A DNA stretch of 64,000 nucleotides, taken from NCBI RefSeq assembly GCF_014284475.1, contig NZ_WJBC01000001.1, forward strand, positions 62,001-126,000. The letters run 5' to 3'. Both the position numbers and the translations under genes were made by a program. This stretch comes from Acetobacterium fimetarium (GTDB taxonomy: Bacteria > Bacillota > Clostridia > Eubacteriales > Eubacteriaceae). Positions 43,881-53,520 of the stretch are shown piece by piece; the first letter of the stretch is position 1; each line of letters starts with the position of its first letter. The notes beneath the pieces were generated by a model. That model had not been told where the DNA came from. It searched no databases and saw only the letters and a list, made by a program, of their open reading frames with translations.

Positions 43881-45068
43881 TTACAGGGTCTGTTCAAAAA
43901 TATCGAGCAGCACCAGTTCCATTTTTCTGCGGTTGTTTGCGCAGCGCTCGATGAAATATCGGTTCCGGGCCAGGGCATACAGAATCGCCACCCGGAAATC
44001 AATGACATCTGCGATGATTTTGCCGGTATGGACATTGATCCATTCGCTTCCATTTGTCCGGACGTGGGGAAACAGCCGGGTGGCATCATAGATGTGCCGG
44101 GACTGAATGATATTGGCGCCCGGACTGCCGCCGGTTCGTTGTTTCGTCTTGGCGTTTCTGATATGAAACAGATCAAGGTAACGATAATAATCCACCTGAG
44201 CACCGGGACTGCCTCCGGGACGAGCGACAGTCTGGGTATAGAACACGCTGTCAGCGGCGTTCAAATGAATATTGACGTCGTTATCACTGTCAACCTGCGC
44301 TGACTGGGTCATTCCGTTCTGATCCCGGTAACGGTTGGGAATCAGTGCCATTCTGGCTGTGGCATTCCCCGTCATCGCAACCGCGTACAAGTCGTATTTG
44401 AGATCCTCTCGGATCAGACTGATGACCGTATCCATATTGGCCAGCGCATTTTTGACAATCTCTTTTTTCTTTACGGGTTCGGTCGTTAAAAAACAGCTGA
44501 CGTGATGCATCACATAGTTGTATTCGTGGATCATCTCTTTCCTGCTCATGACATCCGGCTGATCGTCATAGCCGGCATCCGACGCCCGGTTTGTTCCGGC
44601 TTCCGGCCGGAGCGGTTTTCTTCGGGATAATAAATGAAGGTATTGAACGCTGAGTTTTTGATACAGCATGCTCATCAGGGGATAATAGACCCGGCTCTGG
44701 AGATAGGATTTGTCAAATGACAAGTCATGGAGTTCGGCATAGGCCGTTACATAGTCATTTTTGTAGAGGCAGGCGCTGATATTCAGCAGATTGTCGATAT
44801 AGGCATAATGATGCCCGCCGTCATCATAGATGGCGTCGGTTCGTTTTCTGCTGTTGTCATTATAAAACCGGATCAGTTTATTCACTGCTTCCCGCATGAA
44901 CCGGGCCGACATGATTCTTTTGTGGCGGCTGCAGACATGATACTGATTGTCCCGGATGTCATGAATCCGGGCGACACTTCTGTTTTTGCACCCTTTGTAA
45001 TCGCAGTAATGCAGGACGCCTTTCAGTTTGCGCGCTTTTGATACCGTAACCGCTGTTCTTTTCCCCAT
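43881..45068 (-). CDS. Zinc-finger-like protein of unknown function, partner of the Mbeg1 fusion
   Basis: A protein of 395 residues I do not recognise as a whole. The N-terminus has a likely zinc site, HYCDYKGCKNRS followed by YHVCSRHKR (two Cys, then Cys and His). A helical middle (about 55-250) contains a basic segment and NALANMDTVISLI. Two GGSPGA turns, about 26 residues apart (ARPGGSPGAQV, RTGGSPGAN), lie in the last third. Unusually rich in Tyr, His and Arg. Start follows a weak GGGGTAG. It is upstream gene of the two-gene operon ending at 41771-41787. A DNA- or RNA-binding role is conceivable but not shown. Confidence 0.6.
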   Translation of the reverse strand: MGKRTAVTVSKARKLKGVLHYCDYKGCKNRSVARIHDIRDNQYHVCSRHKRIMSARFMREAVNKLIRFYNDNSRKRTDAIYDDGGHHYAYIDNLLNISACLYKNDYVTAYAELHDLSFDKSYLQSRVYYPLMSMLYQKLSVQYLHLLSRRKPLRPEAGTNRASDAGYDDQPDVMSRKEMIHEYNYVMHHVSCFLTTEPVKKKEIVKNALANMDTVISLIREDLKYDLYAVAMTGNATARMALIPNRYRDQNGMTQSAQVDSDNDVNIHLNAADSVFYTQTVARPGGSPGAQVDYYRYLDLFHIRNAKTKQRTGGSPGANIIQSRHIYDATRLFPHVRTNGSEWINVHTGKIIADVIDFRVAILYALARNRYFIERCANNRRKMELVLLDIFEQTL

Positions 45069-45191
45069 TTTCTACCCCGTCATTTTCCGATCATTGCTAC
45101 CCTTTCCGTTTTGCTCACTTGTTTATATTATACAGGATAAACATAAATTTAGCATTGATATTATGAAAATCATTGAAATGCGTTCCCGATG

Positions 45192-45220
45192 TTGACAAAA
45201 TAGCGATCCGGTTTTATACT
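45192..45220 (+). promoter_or_regulatory. Sigma-A promoter of the metal P-type ATPase
   Basis: TTGACA (45192-45197), exactly 17 nt, TATACT (45215-45220). The expected start of transcription, about 45227, falls at the left end of the operator at 45227-45242. Confidence 0.85.
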
Positions 45221-45226
45221 ATACCC

Positions 45227-45242
45227 ATACCCCCATAGGTAT
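45227..45242 (+). promoter_or_regulatory. CsoR-like operator at the P-type ATPase start site
   Basis: ATACCCCCATAGGTAT forms a 5-6-5 inverted repeat of ATACC and GGTAT, resembling the TACCCC-GGGGTA operators of CsoR/RcnR repressors, which release DNA on binding Cu(I) or other metals. It lies between the -10 box and the ribosome-binding site AAGGAGG. No csoR gene is in the window. Confidence 0.6.
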
Positions 45243-45254
45243 TAAGGAGGCATC

Positions 45255-47138
45255 ATGATGAATGCAAAACAAATAACCGATTTGAAAACACTGGCTCTGA
45301 TTCTGTCCGGCAGTGGCCTGCTTGTGAGTCTGTTGATAAAAAACCTGCTCGTCGAGCCGGCCTGGATTGCGGTCATGCTTTGCGGCGTTCCGATCGTCAT
45401 CGGTGCCGTAACCGGCCTGATCAGAGACCATGATATTACAGCGGATGTGCTGGTTGCGATGGCTCTGCTCGCCGCCGTTGCCATCGGCGAGATTTTTGCC
45501 GCCGGCGAAGTCGCCCTGATCATGCAGCTGGGCGCCAGTCTTGAAGAACGGACGGTTGAAAAAGCCCGAGCCGGCATCGAGAAGCTGGTTCGGCTCAAAC
45601 CCCAGACGGCACGCATCATCCGAAACGACGGTTCCGAAGCCACGGTAGCAACCGAGGCGGTTGCCTGTGGCGACCGCCTGCGGGTCAACCCCGGCGAAAC
45701 CATCCCTGTTGACGGCGTGATCATTTCCGGACATACCTCGGTCAATCAGGCCGTCATGACCGGCGAATCGCTGCCGGTTGACAAAAAAGCCGGCGACGAA
45801 GTCGCCTCCGGAACCGTGAACCAGTTCGGCAGTTTCGAAATGACGGCCGCCCGAGTCGGTGAAGACAGCTCCCTGCAGCGGATGATCCGGCTGGTGGAAT
45901 CGGCCGATGCGGGAAAATCCCAAGTCGTCTCGCTGGCCGACCGATGGGCTGTCTGGATCGTCGTGATTGCCCTGGCTTCAGCCGCTGCCACCTGGCTTGT
46001 CACCGGTGAAATCATCCGCGCCGTGACGATCCTGGTCGTCTTCTGTCCCTGCTCCCTGGTCCTGGCCACGCCCACAGCGATCATGGCTGCCATCGGAAAC
46101 GTCTCAAAAAAGGGCATTCTGGTCCGGGACGGCGGCGCCCTGGAACGGCTGTCCGGCGTGAGCCGCATCGCGTTCGACAAAACCGGCACGTTGACCATCG
46201 GCCGGCCGGATGTGATCGGGATTGAAGCACTGGATGCCGGCTGGACCGCGGATGCCATTCTCCGGGTGACCGCATCCGTCGAGCAGTATTCGGAACACCC
46301 GCTCGGAAAGGCCATCGTGGCATCATACCCTGGCGAAAAACGGCCGGTGACGGATTTCATGATTGAACCCGGCATCGGCGTCAGCGGTCAGCTGGCCGCT
46401 CAGACCATCAGCGCCGGCAATCTGGAAAGCCTGAACACGACACTGACCGCAGCCGAGCAAGACAAAATCAGTCCCTACCTATCTGAGGGAGCTTCAATAA
46501 TCTATGTCCAGGCGGATAAAAAACTGGTCGGATTCATCGCCCTGGCCGACACCATCCGAACCGCAACGCCCGCGGTGATCAGCCAGTTGAAAAAATTGGC
46601 AACGCCGGTTCTGCTGACCGGCGACCACGCCGCTGCGGCCGGCCATATCGCCAGCCTCAGCCGGATCGACGACATCGTTGCCGACTGCCGACCCGAGGAC
46701 AAACTGGCTTATATCAAAAAACAGCAGGCCGCCGGCACGGACGTCTGCATGATCGGGGACGGCGTCAATGATGCGCCGGCGCTGAAGTTGGCTGCCGTCG
46801 GCATCGCCATGGGCGGCGTGGGCAGCGACATCGCCATCGATGCCGCCGACATCGTGCTGGTCAGCGACAGCGTCGAAGCCCTGCCGCACCTGTTTGCCCT
46901 GTCAAAACAGATGATGCGGGTGATCACCTTCAACCTGTCCTTCTCGATGCTGCTGAATTTTCTCGCCATCACCCTGGCCATCATCGGCATCCTGAACCCC
47001 GTCATCGGCGCCCTCGTGCACAACGCCGGATCGGTGTTTGTCATCGTCAATTCCGCCCTGCTGCTGAACTGGCACGAACGACCATCCCCAGCATCTTCAG
47101 AAACCCCCGCTTCAGCCTGCCAGCAACTGGATAACTGA
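45255..47138 (+). CDS. P1B-type heavy-metal-transporting ATPase
   Basis: A protein of 627 residues with no N-terminal Cys metal-binding domain. Visible parts: TGESLPVDKKAGDEV (actuator domain), VVFCPCSLVLATP (metal-binding CPC in the membrane), FDKTGTLTIG (phosphorylation site), the SVEQYSEHPLGKAI signature (HP locus) and MIGDGVNDAPALK (hinge). The last membrane part reads ALVHNAGSVFVIVNS. The usual K of zinc/cadmium pumps in the TM7 helix is absent. Metal specificity is uncertain: the CsoR-like operator points to Cu(I), but TM7-TM8 is not a textbook copper pattern. The ATG at 45255 follows AAGGAGG. It is monocistronic. Its TGA stop is in element-B-like sequence. Confidence 0.9.
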   Translation: MMNAKQITDLKTLALILSGSGLLVSLLIKNLLVEPAWIAVMLCGVPIVIGAVTGLIRDHDITADVLVAMALLAAVAIGEIFAAGEVALIMQLGASLEERTVEKARAGIEKLVRLKPQTARIIRNDGSEATVATEAVACGDRLRVNPGETIPVDGVIISGHTSVNQAVMTGESLPVDKKAGDEVASGTVNQFGSFEMTAARVGEDSSLQRMIRLVESADAGKSQVVSLADRWAVWIVVIALASAAATWLVTGEIIRAVTILVVFCPCSLVLATPTAIMAAIGNVSKKGILVRDGGALERLSGVSRIAFDKTGTLTIGRPDVIGIEALDAGWTADAILRVTASVEQYSEHPLGKAIVASYPGEKRPVTDFMIEPGIGVSGQLAAQTISAGNLESLNTTLTAAEQDKISPYLSEGASIIYVQADKKLVGFIALADTIRTATPAVISQLKKLATPVLLTGDHAAAAGHIASLSRIDDIVADCRPEDKLAYIKKQQAAGTDVCMIGDGVNDAPALKLAAVGIAMGGVGSDIAIDAADIVLVSDSVEALPHLFALSKQMMRVITFNLSFSMLLNFLAITLAIIGILNPVIGALVHNAGSVFVIVNSALLLNWHERPSPASSETPASACQQLDN

Positions 47139-47156
47139 TTTACAATTGGTCAGTAC
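47135..47156. repeat. Partial copy of element-B right arm, holding the ATPase stop codon
   Basis: CTGATTTACAATTGGTCAGTAC repeats CTGATTTACAATTGGTCGGTAC at 47265-47286 with one change. The TGA stop of the P-type ATPase (47136-47138) lies within it. Confidence 0.7.
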
Positions 47157-47188
47157 CTTGTTCACTGTCAGGCTTAGAAAACGCTGCA

Positions 47189-47286
47189 GTACCGACAATT
47201 GTAACATCGTGTTGTTTGCATCAGAACGGACACCTCGCAGAGTGTCCGAGCTGCAAGCAAACAACTGATTTACAATTGGTCGGTAC
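47189..47286. repeat. Palindromic element B, copy 2
   Basis: A 98-bp core bounded by GTACCGAC and GTCGGTAC, arranged as the reverse complement of B1. Arms CAATTGTAACATCGTGTTGTTTGC and GCAAACAACTGATTTACAATTG pair, with a central GGACAC/GTGTCC hairpin. It lies between the convergent ATPase and butyrate kinase genes. Confidence 0.82.
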
Positions 47287-47300
47287 GGTGTATAGAGTGT

Positions 47301-48371
47301 CTAACCGACTTCAAAGACATGCGGTTTCTCTTCGCCCCGCAGCAGCCGCAGTCCGCCGAGCGCCAGTGCCTCCATTTCGATTTCCCCGGGCATGCATTGC
47401 ACCGGCGCGATAAAGCAGATATACGGCTCAATCATGCCCGTCATTTTCTTTGAAAAGGCCATCCCGCCGGTCAGGATAATCGCGTCGATCGACCCTTTCA
47501 GAACGGTTGCCATCGCCCCGATTCCCTTGGCAATCTGATAGGCCTGGGCCGCATAGATCATTTCCGCCTTTACATCCCCGTCCACAATATGCTGCTCAAT
47601 CTCCCGGCAGTCCCGGGTGCCGAGGTGCGCTTTAAGCCCGCCGTTGCCGCGGATTTTTTTCAGCAGTTCTTTTTTTTCGTATTGCCGGTCATAGATCAGA
47701 TCAACCAATGCAAACAGCGGAATGCTCCCCGATCGCTCCGGTGAAAACGGGCCGCTGTCGTCGGAAACCACATCGATGATCCGCCCCTTGCGGTGCGCGC
47801 TGATGGAGATACCGCCGCCAAGATGGGCGATCACCAGATTCAGGTCGGCGTAGTGCTTCCCCACTGCGTGGGCGTATTTTCTGCCCATCGCTTTCGTGTT
47901 GAGCACATGGCAGAAGCTTTTTCTGCTGATTTCCGGAAAACCGGTGATCCGGGCGATCGCTTCCAGCTCATCCGCGGAAACGCCGTCGTAGATAAAAGCC
48001 GGGATGCCCAGCGGCGCCGCAATGGCATCCGCCAGCAGGGCGCCCAGATTCGATGCATGCTCCGAGAGTGTCCCGCCCAGAATCAGGCTTTTCATGGCTT
48101 CGTTGACCCGATAGCCGCCGCTTTGAATCGGCGGCAGCAGGCCGCCCCGGCCGACAACCGCCGACAGCCGTTTGGTATCGAAGTCATGCGCCGCCAGAAT
48201 CTGCATGACCGTGTTCTTTCTGAACGCAAACTGCTGATTGACGGTTTCAAACACCGCCAGATCCCCGTTCTGATGTTCAACCGAAGCCAAAAACAAGGCG
48301 GTTTCATTTTCGAAAACGCCAATCTTGGTGGATGTCGATCCGGGGTTGATGGTCAAAATAGCATAATTCAT
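47301..48371 (-). CDS. buk: Butyrate kinase
   Basis: A protein of 356 residues, the usual length. It has the acetate/butyrate kinase (ASKHA) signature: ILTINPGSTSTKIGVF at the start, VVGRGGLLPPIQSGGYRVN, LVIAHLGGGISISAHRKGRI and AIILTGGMAFSK. It catalyses butanoyl phosphate plus ADP to butyrate plus ATP (or other branched or valerate acyl phosphates). Phosphotransbutyrylase is not adjacent. It could work in butyrate or branched-acid fermentation. The start follows AAAGGAGG. It is monocistronic, convergent with the P-type ATPase, with element B2 between them. Confidence 0.95.
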   Translation of the reverse strand: MNYAILTINPGSTSTKIGVFENETALFLASVEHQNGDLAVFETVNQQFAFRKNTVMQILAAHDFDTKRLSAVVGRGGLLPPIQSGGYRVNEAMKSLILGGTLSEHASNLGALLADAIAAPLGIPAFIYDGVSADELEAIARITGFPEISRKSFCHVLNTKAMGRKYAHAVGKHYADLNLVIAHLGGGISISAHRKGRIIDVVSDDSGPFSPERSGSIPLFALVDLIYDRQYEKKELLKKIRGNGGLKAHLGTRDCREIEQHIVDGDVKAEMIYAAQAYQIAKGIGAMATVLKGSIDAIILTGGMAFSKKMTGMIEPYICFIAPVQCMPGEIEMEALALGGLRLLRGEEKPHVFEVG

Positions 48372-48420
48372 TATTTCACTCCTCCTTTTGAGAAATTACG
48401 ATTTAAAGGACAAACTGAAG

Positions 48421-48444
48421 TTGCTTTGATGTCGGTTTCGCAAT
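48421..48444. repeat. Fragment of element A (left outer arm)
   Basis: TTGCTTTGATGTCGGTTTCGCAA matches the arm of A1 at 36403-36427 with one base missing. No palindrome follows, so this is a remnant. Confidence 0.55.
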
Positions 48445-48617
48445 CACAACAAAATATTACCCATTTTCGTCAATTTCTTTTCAATCAATTGGGGTAGATA
48501 CAATTCAGTGGTTAATCTGCCACCGTGCTTTTTTTTGTCGGACATATTCTTTAGCCGAAACATTTCCACTCATTATTTCAAATCATAGCATAATATCAAA
48601 AAGATAAGGAGAAAATT

Positions 48618-50360
48618 ATGAAAAACAGAAAACATGGCAACGCTACGTCGTCGACGCAATTCAAAATCCTGATTATTCCGCTGGTCTTTGTTTTTCTTGG
48701 GATTGTCATCATCGGTTTTACTTCATCCTATTTAATCCGGGAAAGCCTGCTGTCAGATATGAAGAACAACGGATTTACCACATCCCAGCGTTTTGTCACG
48801 CAGCTGGAAAAAAACAACAACACGATCAAATCCCTGACCGATGCCAATGCCGGTATGTCTTCCGACCAAATCCAGACGCTGACAGAAAAATTCAGTTATC
48901 AGACGGCTGTTGATGGTTTGTCTGACGATCAAAGCGTCGTCTATGTGGCCATGATGGATAAAAAAGCTGTCGATATCGCGGACAGCGTCCAATCGGACAT
49001 CGGCAAAGACTATTCTGACGATCCGGCGACGAAAGACGCGGTGACCAAAGGCATTTCCTCGGCTTCAGAATACTATTACGAACCTCAAAAAACAACCGTA
49101 TACGATGTCATCTATCCGGCTAAAATAAACGGCGAGCTGATCGGCGCCATCGATATCGGCTATTCCATGGATAGTGTCAATGCTGCCATCACCCATAATA
49201 TTCTTCTGATTTCCGGCATCGGTCTGCTGATCTTTCTGCTGCTGGCGATGCTGCTCTACCGGATTTCAAAATCCATTACCAGACCCATCATCGGGGTCAA
49301 CCATATGATTCAGGAAATGAACCAGATGGATTTGAGTGAGCGACTGATGATGGAGCCCAAAAACGAAATCGGCGAAATGGCGGTCGCCCTGGACAGCTTT
49401 GCGGATAATCTGCAAAGGGTCATGAATGAGATTGACAATGCTGCCGGACAGGTTGAAACCGGAGCCAGCCAGATATCAATCGCCAGTCAGGCTTTGGCCC
49501 AGGGAACGACTGAGCAGGCCGGCTCCATTCAGGAGCTCACCGCTTCCATTGAACAGGTCGATGAAGAAACCAGGCGCAATGCTGAAAATGTCGATGAAGC
49601 CAATGCACTGGCCACGGAAGTTCGCAGCCATGCCGAGGCCGGCAACGACCAGATGTCACAGATGCTGGTTGCGATGGAGGCCATCAATGAAGCGTCCAGC
49701 AATATTTCCAAAATCATCAAGGTCATCGATGATATCGCCTTCCAGACCAATATTCTGGCTCTGAATGCCGCGGTGGAAGCTGCTCAGGCCGGTCAGTACG
49801 GCAAGGGCTTTGCGGTTGTTGCCCAGGAAGTCAGAACCCTGGCTGGCCGGAGTGCGGAAGCCGTCAAGGAAACCACCGAACTCATTGAAGTCTGTATCGG
49901 CAAAGTCAAAGCCGGAACGAAAATTGCCGATGAAACGGCTCAAAGCCTGCGGGAGATTCTTAGCCAGATTGATCAGGTCTCCGATCTGGTCAGCCACATC
50001 GACCAGGCCTCCAACAATCAGGCTACGGAGATCGACCAGATCACCATCGGCATCGAACAGGTTGCCCAGGTGGTCCAGACCAACTCCGCCACGGCTGAGG
50101 AAAGCGCCGCCGCCAGTGAAGAACTCACCAGTCAGGCAGAGATGCTCAAACAGATGGTGGATGTCTTTGCCTTCAGCCGCGATAACACCGGCTTCAAAAA
50201 TGCTCCCCATCTCAGCGCGCTCCCGAAAGCGGCCACAATTGCCACTGTTGAACCCCGAACTGTACCATCGGCGATGGAAACCCTTTTTGAAAGTCAGCAC
50301 ACCATCAGCCAGGCTGAGGCTGAGCCCTGCATCGCACTTGATGAATTTGACAAATATTAG
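48618..50360 (+). CDS. Methyl-accepting chemotaxis protein
   Basis: A protein of 580 residues. It has a membrane segment (about 12-38), an extracytoplasmic single-Cache-like sensor (about 40-190), a second membrane segment (about 195-217), one HAMP domain (about 218-272) and a signalling domain. The hairpin tip is highly conserved ([38 protein letters not shown]). It signals to CheA/CheW. The ligand is unknown. It ends with LDEFDKY, and the paralog 50637-53387 also ends in DKY. Start follows AAGGAG. Confidence 0.95.
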   Translation: MKNRKHGNATSSTQFKILIIPLVFVFLGIVIIGFTSSYLIRESLLSDMKNNGFTTSQRFVTQLEKNNNTIKSLTDANAGMSSDQIQTLTEKFSYQTAVDGLSDDQSVVYVAMMDKKAVDIADSVQSDIGKDYSDDPATKDAVTKGISSASEYYYEPQKTTVYDVIYPAKINGELIGAIDIGYSMDSVNAAITHNILLISGIGLLIFLLLAMLLYRISKSITRPIIGVNHMIQEMNQMDLSERLMMEPKNEIGEMAVALDSFADNLQRVMNEIDNAAGQVETGASQISIASQALAQGTTEQAGSIQELTASIEQVDEETRRNAENVDEANALATEVRSHAEAGNDQMSQMLVAMEAINEASSNISKIIKVIDDIAFQTNILALNAAVEAAQAGQYGKGFAVVAQEVRTLAGRSAEAVKETTELIEVCIGKVKAGTKIADETAQSLREILSQIDQVSDLVSHIDQASNNQATEIDQITIGIEQVAQVVQTNSATAEESAAASEELTSQAEMLKQMVDVFAFSRDNTGFKNAPHLSALPKAATIATVEPRTVPSAMETLFESQHTISQAEAEPCIALDEFDKY

Positions 50361-50636
50361 CATTTTACAAATTTTGATTCATTTCAAACCCAGTTTTTTC
50401 TATTTTTCTGTCAATTGTGTTCGTTTTTCATACACATTTCTACTGTTTTTCAGAATTTACTATATTTGTGCTATCTCTAAGTTGTATTTGTGTTGTATTT
50501 TTACGCTAATCCGTCAAATTTCTTTTGACTCGTCATGGTCAGCATAGTATAATTCAAAGGATGACATCGTTTTAAACGTAACAATGTTTATACCATTTTG
50601 TTCCAGACACAATATTTTGAAAAAAGGGTGATTTTT
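50361..50636. other. Intergenic region between the chemoreceptor genes
   Basis: A 276-bp AT-rich spacer holding the promoter at 50525-50553. No terminator hairpin is obvious after the first gene, so readthrough is possible. Confidence 0.5.
50525..50553 (+). promoter_or_regulatory. Sigma-A promoter of the second chemoreceptor gene
   Basis: TTGACT (50525-50530), exactly 17 nt, TATAAT (50548-50553), 83 nt before the ATG. It does not look like a sigma-28 promoter. Confidence 0.82.
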
Positions 50637-53387
50637 ATGAAAAAGAACAAACGCTTCTTTAACCTGTCCAGTATTCGTTACAAACTTCTGATTATCCCGT
50701 TATTCTGTGTTTTCGTCGGCATCGTCGCCATCAGCATCACGTCCTCGTACCTGATCCGGGAAAGCCTGCTGACTGATATGAAAAACAACGGCTTTGTTAC
50801 ATCCCAACGTTTTGTGACCCAGCTCGAGAACAACACCAATGCGATCAATGCCTTAAAAAGCGGCAATAGCGGCGTACCAGCCGAGTTGCTTCAGGGTTTT
50901 TCAGAAAAATTTGGTTATCAGGCCATGGTTGACAATCTGGCCGATGACAAAACCGTTGTCTATGTCGCAGTCATCGATAAAACCGGCCTCGATATCGCCG
51001 ACACAGTCAAAGAAGATATTGGCAAATCCTATTCCGACGATCCCGACACGATGGCAGCGATCCGGAATGGCAGTTCTTCAGCCTCGGAATACTACTATGA
51101 AACCAAAGATCAGATCGTCTACGATGTGCTTTATCCGATCACGATCAACGGGGAGCGCATTGGGGCCATCGATATCGGCTACTCTATGGATACTGTTGCC
51201 GATGCCATTACCTACAACGTCATGCTGATCGCCGGCATTGGGCTGCTGATTTTTCTGATGCTGGCTTTTGTCCTCTATCAAATTTCGAAGACCATTACCG
51301 GACCCATCGGCAAAGTCAACCATATGATTCAGGAGATGAATCAGGGTCACCTGAGCGAACGGCTCAACATCCAAACCGACAACGAAATCGGCGCGATGGC
51401 GCTGGCGCTCGACAGCTTTGCCGACGGCCTCCAGACGGTCTGTATCGGTACCCTCAACCAGATCGCCCAGGGCGACGTATCCGCCCAAATCGTGCTGCGG
51501 GACGACAAAGATGAAATCGCGCCGGCCCTGAAACGCACCATCGAAACCATCCGCAGCCTGATCGACGAGGTCAATCTGCTTTCGGCCGCCGCGGTGGAAG
51601 GCCGACTGTCCACCCGCGGTAATGCGGATGCCTTTGAAGGCGGCTTCCGGGATGTGGTTCAAGGTGTCAACGATACGCTGGACGCCGTGATTGATCCGCT
51701 CAATGTGGCGGCGGATTATATCAAACGCATCGGCAACGGCGAAATCCCGCCGCAGATCACCGCCACCTATCAGGGGGACTTCAACGAGATCAAGAACAAC
51801 ATCAATTCCTGCATCGACGGACTGGGCGGCCTCAAAGAAGGCAGCCGGGTGCTGGCAGCGATGAGCCTGAACGACTACACCCAGACGGTCGACGGCAATT
51901 ACCGGGGTATTTACGCCGAAATTGCCAATTCGGTCAACGACGTCCAAAAACGGCTGATTCATGTTGTGGATGTCTGCAATAATCTGGCCAACGGCGATAT
52001 GGGTGATCTGGCCGCTCTGAAAAGCATTGGCCAGCGCAGCGACAACGACCAGCTGATACCAAGCCTCATCAGCATGATTGAAAATATCGACAAGCTGGTT
52101 GCGGAAACCAAAGCCATGGCCCAGACCGCCGTCGAAGGCGACCTCAGCTACCGCGGTGATGCCGCAAAATTCCCGGGTGAATACGCCCTGGTCATTGAAG
52201 GTTTCAATCAGACCCTCGATGCCGTCATCGATCCCATCAAGGCCGCCTCAAAGACCCTCAACGAGCTTTCCCAGGGCAACCTGAACATCGTCATGGAAGG
52301 CAACTTCAGCGGCGACAACGGCAGAATCAAGGAAGACATGAACCGCACGATCGCCTTCCTGAAACGCTATGTGGACGAAATCACCGCCACCCTGAAAAAC
52401 ATCGGCGACGGCGATATGACGCAGGAAATCACCACCCATTACCTCGGCGATTTTACCGACATCAAGCTCGCCATCAACGAGATCACGACCAGCTTAAGCG
52501 AAACCATGTCCGAAATCAATGAGGCTGCCGTCCAGGTGGAAGCCGGCTCCCGACAGATATCCGACGGCGGACAGGCCCTGTCCCAGGGAACCACCGAACA
52601 GGCCAGCTCCATTCAGGAACTCACCGCCTCGATTGAGGAAGTTGCCGCCGAAACCAAGCGCAATGCCACCAATGCCAATGAAGCCAATGCGCGGGCGATC
52701 GAAGTCCGCACCAACGCCCTGACAGGCAATGATCAGATGGAAAAAATGGTCTCCTCGATGGCGGATATCAACGACTCGTCCAACAACATCTCCAAGATCA
52801 TCAAGGTCATCGACGACATTGCCTTCCAGACCAATATCCTGGCCCTGAACGCCGCCGTGGAAGCTGCCCGGGCCGGGCAGCACGGCAAGGGCTTTGCCGT
52901 AGTCGCCGAGGAAGTCAGAACCCTGGCTGCCCGCAGTGCCGAAGCTGCCAAGGAAACAACCGTTCTGATCGAGGGCTCCATCGACAAGGTGGAAGCCGGC
53001 ACGAAGATCGCCGATGAAACCGCGGTCAGCCTGAAGGAAATTCTCAATGAAATCGAGAAGGTTGCGGATCTGGTCGGAAAAATCGCCCAGGCGTCCAACG
53101 ACCAGGCCTCGGAAATCGCCCAGATCACAACCGGGATTGAACAGGTTTCCCTGGTCGTCCAGACCAACTCCGCCACTGCCGAAGAAAGCGCCGCCGCCAG
53201 CGAAGAACTGTCCGGGCAGGCCGAAATGCTCAAGCAGATGGTCGGTGCCTTCCGACTCAAGGGACAGACCAGAGCAGCTGTCCTGAGCCCAACTGCTGCC
53301 CCGCCGAAACCGCAGACGAAACGGCCAGCTGAGCCGGTCATCGAACTGGGCGACTTCGGTTTTGACACCGGCAGCGACAAATACTGA
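50637..53387 (+). CDS. Poly-HAMP methyl-accepting chemotaxis protein, paralog of the preceding gene
   Basis: A protein of 916 residues from the ATG after AAAGGGTGA. The first 240 residues are close to those of 48618-50360 (same Cache-like sensor, TM2 and first HAMP). It then adds about 300 residues of tandem HAMP-like units, with repeated TLDAVIDPL-type and [11 protein letters not shown]-type segments. The signalling domain has the same tip ([17 protein letters not shown]) and is close to that of the paralog. The longer protein suggests insertion of HAMP repeats after gene duplication. Both may sense the same ligand but transmit differently. It ends GSDKY. A terminator hairpin follows at 53418-53456. 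Confidence 0.95.
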   Translation: MKKNKRFFNLSSIRYKLLIIPLFCVFVGIVAISITSSYLIRESLLTDMKNNGFVTSQRFVTQLENNTNAINALKSGNSGVPAELLQGFSEKFGYQAMVDNLADDKTVVYVAVIDKTGLDIADTVKEDIGKSYSDDPDTMAAIRNGSSSASEYYYETKDQIVYDVLYPITINGERIGAIDIGYSMDTVADAITYNVMLIAGIGLLIFLMLAFVLYQISKTITGPIGKVNHMIQEMNQGHLSERLNIQTDNEIGAMALALDSFADGLQTVCIGTLNQIAQGDVSAQIVLRDDKDEIAPALKRTIETIRSLIDEVNLLSAAAVEGRLSTRGNADAFEGGFRDVVQGVNDTLDAVIDPLNVAADYIKRIGNGEIPPQITATYQGDFNEIKNNINSCIDGLGGLKEGSRVLAAMSLNDYTQTVDGNYRGIYAEIANSVNDVQKRLIHVVDVCNNLANGDMGDLAALKSIGQRSDNDQLIPSLISMIENIDKLVAETKAMAQTAVEGDLSYRGDAAKFPGEYALVIEGFNQTLDAVIDPIKAASKTLNELSQGNLNIVMEGNFSGDNGRIKEDMNRTIAFLKRYVDEITATLKNIGDGDMTQEITTHYLGDFTDIKLAINEITTSLSETMSEINEAAVQVEAGSRQISDGGQALSQGTTEQASSIQELTASIEEVAAETKRNATNANEANARAIEVRTNALTGNDQMEKMVSSMADINDSSNNISKIIKVIDDIAFQTNILALNAAVEAARAGQHGKGFAVVAEEVRTLAARSAEAAKETTVLIEGSIDKVEAGTKIADETAVSLKEILNEIEKVADLVGKIAQASNDQASEIAQITTGIEQVSLVVQTNSATAEESAAASEELSGQAEMLKQMVGAFRLKGQTRAAVLSPTAAPPKPQTKRPAEPVIELGDFGFDTGSDKY

Positions 53388-53417
53388 CAAACAGCAAAAC
53401 CACTCCCCCAAAACAAC

Positions 53418-53456
53418 AAATCCCGGAAACAGCCGTAATGGTTGTCTCCGGGATTT
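53418..53456 (+). terminator. Terminator after the second chemoreceptor gene
   Basis: AAATCCCGGA pairs with TCCGGGATTT, with an inner AACAGCC/GGTTGT pairing, followed by CTTTATG. A second AATCAGCC/GGCTGATT hairpin with T-run is at about 53472-53521. Confidence 0.8.
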
Positions 53457-53520
53457 CTTTATGCTCTGATAATCAGCCGGTTGCGGCGATTGCCACCCCG
53501 GTGTTTTCTGGCTGATTTTT

